64,000 nucleotides of DNA from Raffaelea ambrosiae (taxonomy: Eukaryota; Ascomycota; Sordariomycetes; Ophiostomatales; Ophiostomataceae). The translations under genes were made by a program, and so were the position numbers. The stretch covers positions 791,127 to 855,126 of the forward strand of contig PCDI01000007.1 of NCBI GenBank assembly GCA_002778195.1. The letters are read 5' to 3'. Of this stretch, positions 56,104 to 64,000 are shown piece by piece. How positions within the stretch are numbered: the first letter of the stretch is position 1; each line of letters starts with the position of its first letter. The notes under the pieces were generated by a model, which had not been told where the DNA came from, searched no databases, and saw nothing but the letters and a program-made list of their open reading frames with translations.

Positions 56104-57402
56104 TTAGGGAGCCCTCACGGCCGAGTGGAGCGTTGGCACGGCGGCACCGGCCACGGCGGCACCCGGATCGTACATGGTTTCGGACGGGTGCTGCGAGGAA
56201 ACGCCGTGTTGTTGTTGCCCCGACCAGGCGCGGGCCGCATGGGTCGGCTCGGTCGGCAGCAGATGTTGCTCGGTGTAGCTGTGCTCCTGGTACCGCTCTT
56301 GCTGCGAGGGCGTGTCGGCCAGCGCCTGGAAGCCCCCCTTGGAGGCCGGACCACGGCCCCCGCCGTCTTTCTTGCCCCAGGGCACCAGGCCCATGATGCC
56401 GCCGCCGCTGACGCCACGGGGCACCGAGAAGCCGGCGTTGTTGCCGGCGCCCCGCCCACCGCCGCCGCCGCGCTTGCGCTGGAAGAAGCAGAAGCCCGCG
56501 GCGGCCGCGATGATGACGACAATGGCCACGACGATGCCGACGATGATGCCGACGGTATGGTTGTGGCTCGCGTGGTACACGATCTGGACCGGCTGGAGGG
56601 TGGCGGTGGCCGCGTAGCCGGTGCCCGTGGTGCCGTTGGTCGTGTAGGTCTCGGAGGAGAGCTGGAGCAGGGCGGTGGACGCGACCAGGGTGCCGATGGT
56701 GGACGTCGGGCCGCAGTTGTACAGGGTGGTCGTGTTGCCGGCGTTCTGGTGCTTGGCCGTCCGCGCGTACGTGTACACGGACCAGACGTTGCATTCGGTA
56801 TTGGTGGACGCGGTGCTGGTGGCGGGTTAGCCATCCATGGCCCAGAATACGAGACGAAAACCAGACGAGAAACGAAAACACAGCAACACGTACCAGCACA
56901 GAGTTTGGTCGCCACAGGTCTGGGGACTGTCTTGGGAGTTGAAGCAGGTCGTCTTGATCTGCTTGCTGCAGGCGCTCGACTCGCCCTTGTTGGCCGCGTC
57001 GATGCTGCAGCAGCCCATGTACGCGCTCGACGCGCCATAGTAGCAGCCGGCCTGGCTCTCGCAGGTCAGGGGGATGATGTCTACACGGGCAGAAGCATTG
57101 TGCACTGGTCAGTACGAGCCGTGATCATCGCCCTATGCATCCGCAGCCCACATACTGTTGACGTTCAGGAAGCCGCAGGTGTCGGTCCCGATGACGTCTT
57201 GGTCATCGCGTCGACGCAATTCCGCCATGGGGTCGCTCGTTGGGAGGGGTTCGATGGGTCCCCAGGCAGCCTCGCCCAAGGCATCGACGGCGCCAACGGT
57301 CTCGTGCGGAGGGCTCCATTCCAACCGGGTCCGTGAGTGTGCAGGCTGGGCCGGCTGGGCAGGCTGGGCAGTCGCCTCGGGGCGGGCGGCAACGAGCGGC
57401 AT
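56104..57402 (-). CDS. Single-pass membrane protein with Cys-rich ectodomain
   Basis: Three exons, complement(join(56104..56815,56894..57080,57156..57402)), 381 aa. The Ala/Pro-rich start MPLVAARPEATAQPAQPAQP has no clear signal peptide, and upstream a polypyrimidine tract plus CAG (57495-57510, minus strand) suggests that another 5' exon or a leader intron exists. The ectodomain has many cysteines (CESQAGCYYGASSAYMGCCS, SACSKQIKTTCFNSQDSPQT, CNVWSVYTYAR). A Thr/Ser linker (TLVASTALLQLSSET) precedes the TM segment VGIIVGIVVAIVVIIAAAAG, a Phe/Gly-rich cytoplasmic tail with a basic RKRGGGGG stretch and several Tyr/Ser motifs. This plan is common among fungal surface proteins of unknown function. 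Confidence 0.8.
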
Positions 57403-58099
57403 GGTGGGCAGTGTATCGGGACAAGGGAAGGGCTGAATCAAGTTGTTGGAAGTCCAAGAGTCATCGGACCAAACGAAGGGCTGAATCCGGTCTGAAAAGG
57501 AAAAGAAAATACAAAAAAAAAAAAACCAGACGTCGACGCCAGACAAACTAAAGGGGGTGGCGAAACACGGTAGTTAAAAACGCGGGTATGGTGTGAAAGT
57601 CATCGGCCGATCTTGATTGGCTGAATCTCCACATTACCCCTTAATGTGTAAAAGCAGGGATGAAACCAGCTAACTTGTGTAAGTGGTGTCAATCGACCCT
57701 CGTAGTGGTGCTTGGGGCTTGTCGCCCAAAGGCTTAATACTAATAGAGTACATAGTACATCAAATAAGGTTTCTTCTTGCCTCTTTACGGGTGAATACGA
57801 GTTTTAAGCTCCCCGAGACAAAGCCCTACCTTTTTACACATGGCTGTGGCGCAGTCGGTGCAGGGTGCTGCCCGGTGCCGCCCTGTAAGCCTGCCTAATC
57901 AGCCCGAGATTTCTCCCAATAAAGACTGAAGTAGGATATGTTGGTGCTCACTCCTCATGGCGCCGAAGCACTGGCAGAACGACCGTAACGATGCAATAAC
58001 CTTGTGATCAGATGCGATCAAGAAAGAAACCGGCCGCATGCTTGCTTCATGAAAGGTAGGTAAATATCGCAATGAGTATTTATATACAGGTGCAGTGAA
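57403..58099. other. Promoter and spacer
   Basis: Upstream of the membrane-protein gene; an in-frame leader open for about 48 codons has no ATG. Nothing else is recognised. Confidence 0.4.
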
Positions 58100-60437
58100 T
58101 CCCCCTCCTCTGGCGGCGCAGTTGCGGTGTACATGATTGGCCCTCCCTCCTCCTCTCCCAATGGTCTGTAAGCGAGACGTTGGCGAGGATCTTGGCTCCC
58201 AGCGGCACGATGCTAGTCTTGTCTGTCCATGAGACAGACTGGTACTCGAGGAGAAGCGCATTTGTATGCTGCACTGCATCATCCAAGCCGGAACAGGAAG
58301 AAATGTCCCTGCCTGGATCGCCACTGATGGATAGACAACAAACGAAGAGGTCGATTATATCACATAATACCAAACGCTCCACACTATACGCGAAAGGAGT
58401 TTGGCACAGATCCAGAAAGCCAGGCTCTTGCCGCCTGCAGAGGGTATAGGAATTTGTCGTCCTTTGACCAGTGGAATAGCCACTTCGTGCGTCTGTAGTT
58501 GGAGGATACCCGGCCCGATTCTCACCCTACCAGCGAAGCCGGTGGGCCGAACCCCCGCGGGTAATCCCCCTTGTTGAACAGGGGCTGGATACTTACATCG
58601 GATCCAGTCGCAACTCTCAAAGGCGAGCGTGGGCCTAGGGACACTAGGCAAGCGAGATAGGGCTGGAGACATGTATCAGTACGTGGTCGGCATGAAGGGG
58701 GATGCAATGATGGGGGAACTCACTCTTCGAAACAATCCATACTGACAGAAAGGTTTCATTTTTTTTCTAATAAAGTACTGGTCTTTTCTTGAGCAGAATT
58801 AGTAAAAATACGGATTGGGTGTTGGAAGCTGCAGAACCGCATGGCCAAGAAGTCAAGCTCATATGGTTCCGGAGAAGTAGTGGCATGCATCGGGGCAACT
58901 CACAGTAACCCCCAGGAGTTAGGGTTATTTATACGTCTTGAAGCTCGCTTTGTACGAGAACCCGCCTATACATCACGTTATCGATCCTCCTCTGCCTGCT
59001 GCTCGGCACGCTTATTCTCGATCCATGCGTGCCAGCCCAGCCAGCAACAGCGTCGGGGTGGGGGATGAGGCTAGCTTGCGGTATTCTGTGTAACGGCTTC
59101 TGTAAGCTGTCTTGTTGGGCGTGTTCAAGAGGAGGCTTGGAAGGTGTCCGAGGCGAACTCGTGGCCCGCGCAGGCGTCGATGGCTCGGCATGCCTCTGAT
59201 CAGGCGCGGGAAGTTCTTCCAGGTCGTCGACGTGAAACAGTGGTCCGTGGCGACGTTGGTCGCGTTCTTGCAGAAACTGTGAGTCCGTCCGTGGAGCGAA
59301 GCGGCTGGGACCATTGGTCAGGCAGCCTTCGACGAATTCTGGGTGCTCTCCTCAGCAGGCACTGGCTGCAGGTGGAGTGCCAGGTCGCCCATGTCTCGCG
59401 GTGATCCGCTGCCTTAATTCTATCTTCTGTGCCCACTGGTAGCTGTGCAGACGAAGGGGTTGGTGCGGAGAGCAAGGCCTCCCATTGATCGTGTAGCATC
59501 ATTGTCAATCCCACAGCGATCCTATCCTCTGTCAACCAGGCCTCCTGCAGCATAGAACCTTCGAGGTGGTCTATGTCGCATGCGCGCTTGTATAGCAGGA
59601 TACCGTTGATGCACGGATGGTTGCCATGGTTCGCAAGGTTCTGCCAATCACGGCGAAATGGAAAATTTGGGAAGGAACGGTGAAATGGGGGCACGTTGCA
59701 GGCCATACTACCTTTCCTCGCCAGCCAAGCAGGTCTTGAAGCGATCATGAGTTTGGCGTCGTGCAGCTTGAATGACATGCCGTCGTCAACAGGGGAAGGG
59801 GAAGCTGGAATGGAAGAGAGTCGGGTCAGCACGAGCAGACTTATGAATCAGGTAAACCCCATCAAACCTTTATAAACCGGGAATTGAGAGCTTGCCCTCA
59901 CTCACTATCGTGGACACAGAGCTCGAAGACGTGTTGCGTCTTTTTCCACAAGACTTTGTGTTCATATTTTGATCCCATAAGCCACTACTTTTTTCACCGG
60001 ACGATCGTCGTGCATATGTCGGCGTAGCGGTGGTCCATCCCTCACAAAACACTGCCCGTGACCGACTGCTGAAACAGACACGTATGTCTCTTGCCGGTAC
60101 CGCGGAATCAACAAGCAGGATGCCGAGAGAAACGTTTCGTGATGCTTCGAAGGAACCGATTGCGTGCATGGCCAAGAAGTTGGGACAATAGTGCGTACCG
60201 GACACCATCTGCTGTCGGCAATTGTATCAATATACGGACGCCACAGGCCCTGTCCACAAAGCCGATGATTTCCATCCGTAGGCTGCGGTACATGAGAATG
60301 CGGTCGTGGTCCTCCCACAGGATGGTGGCCACGCCGCTCTCGTGACGGCGCCATCCGCTTCCGTACGCCATCCATGACAAGATCGTACTAATCGGCGTGT
60401 ACGAGCCATTGATCAGATAAGTGTCTCGCATTTCCAT
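58100..60437 (-). pseudogene. Relic of a RecQ/telomere-linked-type helicase gene
   Basis: Reading the minus strand from 60437: DTYLINGSYTPISTILSWMA, WEDHDRILMYRSLRMEIIGF resemble the N-terminal region of fungal telomere-linked or RecQ-associated proteins (YVI..PYTP.S..L..R.YG). Lower down, around 58355-58520, VAIPLVKGRQIPIPSAGGKS / LAFWICAKLL looks like a degenerate helicase motif I (PTGGGKSLxFxLPA), and TSIVPLGAKILANV looks like the VVVPLVALR segment. Frames shift and stop between these pieces, so the gene is dead. I cannot date it or name the exact family. Confidence 0.45.
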
Positions 60438-62433
60438 GAACTACTGCAGAGGGTTAAAGTTGGGGGGTCTTAAGGTTATTCGTTCTACTTCAAGCGATAG
60501 GAAAGGGAGTCAAACATGTATTGCATACCTCGGTTTCTTTTTCTCGTCTCTTTCAATCACAGAGAAACGGAATCGGAACAGTTCTTCTTCAATACCAATT
60601 GGCCGCCTGCTGTGGTTAAGTTATGCGGCTTGGATTTTTCCAATGCCGTGCTCCTGGACGCCGCCCCTCGACTTCCTATCAGCACAACTATTATTTTAGC
60701 TTCATTGTCAAGCTGTACATACATGAATTACCGTAAGCACTTTTTTCGGTTGCCTAATACTGCGCGTGTGTGTGTCAGAGTATGGTTCGTTGTCGAATCC
60801 TGCAAGATCCGGACTTGCTTTGAGTCTTTTTTTGTCGGCCCCCCAAAACAGGGAAAGACTTCTCCTCGCTTCTTTCATGACGGCAATTAAACTGGGTTCC
60901 GAAATAGAAAACCCGGGTTGGCCTCCATGGATCGTGTCTTGCGAGTTGGCAACCGAAACACTCAGCTGTGCCGCGTTTGTGAGAGCCAACGTCGCGTAGT
61001 TTGGCCACTGAAACCGAAACACATGCTGTGAATGAGTTGTCGTCGCTTTTGCAATAGAAACCAGCTTCTCCGACCCCCCATCTATCGATGAGGCATAGCA
61101 TGAGTAATGTATGTGGGCCTGAGGACACACCTCCGCCGTAGTGAAGGTCGCTCTTTGCTAGCAGGGCTGACCATTCGGCATCGCGCTCGCAGATTTGAGA
61201 GTTGAGGGTTGTCTTGTCTCTGGGCGCACGCTGCGTTGGAACTTATTGTTGGTTGTGCTCTTTGCCTGACCCAAGACAGACGTCCATGTCCTGGCTCAGA
61301 CCGCAAAAAGTGTCTGTCTCGTCGGCCCCGCCCGTGTATCCCGTTGCCTAAGCTGGAGACTGGTCTATTCCAGGGGCGTGGTGTTTCTCTCCTGCCCCGA
61401 GATGCGTTTCTTCGCAGACTTGTGTGGAAAGTGCCATCCAGCGTTCGTGGTCGCAATCCTGCACACCAGGACACAAACAGCGCAGTTCACGTTCCTGTTG
61501 GCAATGGACAATTTGTTGGTCTTTGTTCACGTTGCTTAATTTGGTCGAAGTGGAAGTAAGACTTGTCTCCGATAGGAAAGAACAGCCTATCCTATTAGAA
61601 TTCATCTTGTTTTGTCACGGTCGGTGGCGAAGCCGGCTAGGAGCCAAACTCCTCACAAGAACCACTGTATTGGTCTCTGGTGTCTGTGACTATGTGCCAA
61701 GGTGGGGAAAACAAAAACTCGCATAAAGATCCGGACGGGATAAGATTCTGTCCAGCTGGTTAAAGAGAAGGCCGGTTGTGTCGTCCGGTGCCCGTGGGGA
61801 AATTAATGATTCAAAAATGTTCTGCTTTGCTTGATCAACAAGAGATGCATCATGTTGATGAGATGTCTCCTGACCAGAGAAGTTGCGACAAGTTGTGGCT
61901 AGTTGACAAGTGTTGTGGGAAGAAAAGAAGAGAGAGAACGAGGGACAGGAGCAAGGGGAGGGAGAGGGGTTTATATACGTTGAGGGAAGGCTGCCTGTTG
62001 TGTTCGTAACGTGGGCGAGTTGTTTGCTTGAGTGGCAAGTGACAATTAAGTTGAGTTGGTTGTCAACGTTTGTTTGAGTTGTGCAGCCTTGCGTGCGTTC
62101 TGTGCTACAACCCAACAAGGGGCGACTTCCCAATTGGGCAATACGTCAACCAGCCTACAAGTGTTTGTCTTGGCACGAGCACAGGCGATTTGGGGTTGAA
62201 ATCAACCCAAGCTTTGTTCTGAGCCCGCCGTGATCGTATTTTGATCTACATTTTGTTTTCTATTTGCGACGCAATCATGACATAGTATCTCTCAACTCTG
62301 TTGTCATCTCCTCTTTTTTGTTTCTTTTTTTTTTCTCATGTATGACCCAAAGAACGCCGTTTGCAAAGCAGTGGGGGAAGTTTACAATAGACAGAAATAA
62401 TTCGCAAAAGGCAAAACGCAACCCTCGCCATCC
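60438..62433. other. Intergenic region, no gene supported
   Basis: 2 kb with many short unrelated frames; T-rich tracts near 62320-62337 precede the COG4 3' end. No protein resemblance was found. Confidence 0.5.
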
Positions 62434-64000
62434 TCACATTGTCGGCCGCACCATGTTTCTGGCCTTTCTCCGCTCGTCCACACTCAACAGCCAGGTCATG
62501 CCATCGTCCTCGTCGTCCTCGCCGTCTTCGCCACCGCCGCCTGCTCCTCCACCTCCGGCAGCGTCGCCGCCCCCGAGCTCCTCCCACTCGTCGTCCTCCA
62601 TGTTCGCCACCATGAGGATCTGCGTTGTCTTGGCAAACATCTCGCGCGCGCCGTAGTTGCCCCGGGAGACCGTGCTGACAATGCCGTTGATGTCCCGCTC
62701 GAGGCGGATGGCGCCGTACGCCGAGGCCCGCCCCGTGTAGCCCCAGACGCGCTTCTCCAGGACGCGCGACAGGTACTTGGCCGTCAGGTCGGACAGGCTG
62801 GACATGGTGCGCGGGGTCAGCAGGCGGGCCAGCGGCCGCATGAGCGCGTCCCAGCCGTGCTCGAAGCGGCGGGGCACCTGCTCGAGCAGCTGGTCGAGGT
62901 CTTCGTACTCCTCGGGCTGCTGCTGCTCGACAATGTCGATGAGGTCCAGCTCGTTGAGGCTGTAGTCGGCATCGCGGAAGGTGTCGGCCAGGATGGGCCG
63001 CAGGCGGGCCTTGACGACCTGGTTGAACAGCACCTGCAGGCCCTCGCCGAGCAGCTCGCCCGAGGTGGCGGTGAAGGAGTGGTGCAGCGTGGCGAGCGCG
63101 TGGGCGACGGCGACGGCGTCGTGCTCAAAGGGGAACGACTCGGTCAGGTGGGCGACGACGGCGGGGGCCGTGGGGCTGGGCACGAGCTGCGACACGTTGT
63201 GGCCGCTGCTGCCGCTGCGGCTGGTGACGTCGTCGGCAGGGACGCCCATGCGGTTGGACACGATGCGCGCCAGATACTCGTCGGCCATGTCGAGGCTGTT
63301 GATCAGGACAATAAACGAGATGATGCGGTCCTCGGGCGGGAAGCCGCCCTGGACCATGGCGCGCGGGTAGCACTCGTCCCGCATCTTGCGCTGGACCATG
63401 CCGATGAAGTCGGAGCCGAGCACGCGGCTGACGGGCGGGATGACGCCGACGACAACGTCGCGCTGCAAGGTGGACATGCACTTTTGGATGACGGCGTTGA
63501 CAATGTACATGACGTCGTCGACGGCCGAGATGATGTAGGGCGGGTTGTTGTCGATGGGGCGGTTCATGTTGAGCGAGAGGTCGCTGGGCATCTCTTCCAG
63601 CTGGAAGGCCTTCTCGACGGAGCGGCGGAAGAAGAACGTGGCCATGAGGTTGTACGGCGTGATGAGCTTGGCCGAGACCTTGCGCTGGAGGTTGGACTGG
63701 GTAATGACGGGCGGGATCGAGAGAGGCGCGTCCTCGGCGGCCTTGGGATCCTAACGAGAGGTTAGTTTGGCTTGGCGTGATGGAGATGAATGGATCAGGA
63801 GACAACAGGTCACAGCATCGCAACATGCTTGGGACGGAGAAATGGTCGAAAGGCATCATGGAACATACCCGGCACTTCCCGCCGAGGAACCGCGAGTAGA
63901 GCGACCACCGGCCCAGCATGACGGCAATCTCGCTCAGCAGGCCGTCCACCTCCTTCATGTTGACGCCGCCCTCGTCTTCGCTTCGCCGGGGGCTGTTGGC
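62434..64000 (-). CDS. COG4: Conserved oligomeric Golgi complex subunit 4 (partial)
   Basis: The 3' part of a minus-strand gene running off the window: complement(join(62434..63750,63869..>64000)); intron GTATGT..TTAG, phase 0. At the window edge the frame reads MKEVDGLLSEIAVMLGRWSL then YSRFLGGKCR, the COG4 segment before the conserved core. Downstream come PPYIISAVDDVMYIVNAVIQ, KCMSTLQRDVV and the C-terminal EYLARIVSNRMGVPADDVTS, with RASAYGAIRLERDINGIVST near the end and an acidic, Gly-rich insertion before the final WLLSVDERRKARN. COG4 is part of the COG tethering complex in retrograde intra-Golgi traffic. The N-terminal exons lie beyond 64000. Confidence 0.88.

Overview
The window is nuclear DNA from a filamentous ascomycete, most likely a Sordariomycete. 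The evidence is short GT-AG introns (about 50-120 nt, often with a CTAAC-like branch site), GC-rich coding sequence in AT-richer spacers, a Zn(II)2Cys6 regulator, a LaeA-type methyltransferase, fungal STAND-type N-terminal sequence and an ALR1/MNR2-type CorA protein. No rRNA, tRNA, CRISPR or bacterial-style operon was recognised. Exon models were built by hand from splice signals, reading phase and family alignment.

Layout. 0.8-7.5 kb: LEO1 (Paf1 complex), a DUF3237-like protein, a Zn2Cys6 factor and a divergent four-helix MARVEL-like protein. 9.3-18.9 kb: a LaeA-like methyltransferase with a 13-nt micro-exon and a 15-N assembly gap, a CorA Mg2+ transporter, CSTF2/Rna15 and a TPMT-like methyltransferase. 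20.4-32.4 kb: an RSE1/SF3B3-like gene lacking its usual N-terminus, a transcription-factor fragment, an M3 metallopeptidase, an amino-acid-permease relic, a small conserved protein and OLA1/YchF. 33.7-40.7 kb: an SDR whose catalytic Lys is Arg, two duplicated small secreted-protein genes in AT-rich DNA, and an oxygenase fragment. 41.6-49.3 kb: an alpha/beta hydrolase, a gasdermin-like gene and a large STAND-N/TPR-like gene. 49.9-50.6 kb: a non-autonomous DNA transposon with terminal inverted repeats and a 9-bp flanking direct repeat. 50.6-57.4 kb: a secreted amidase, a broken binding-protein-like gene and a single-pass membrane protein. 58.1-60.4 kb: relics of a RecQ/telomere-linked-type helicase. 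62.4-64.0 kb: the 3' part of COG4, running off the end.

Functionally the window mixes housekeeping genes (LEO1, CSTF2, RSE1-like, OLA1, COG4, CorA) with accessory DNA. The accessory half (about 33-61 kb) carries the most interesting material: a probable fungal gasdermin (pore-forming cell-death protein) next to a STAND-type N-terminal-domain gene, duplicated secreted proteins, and several decayed genes and mobile elements, as expected of a fast-evolving allorecognition/effector-type region.
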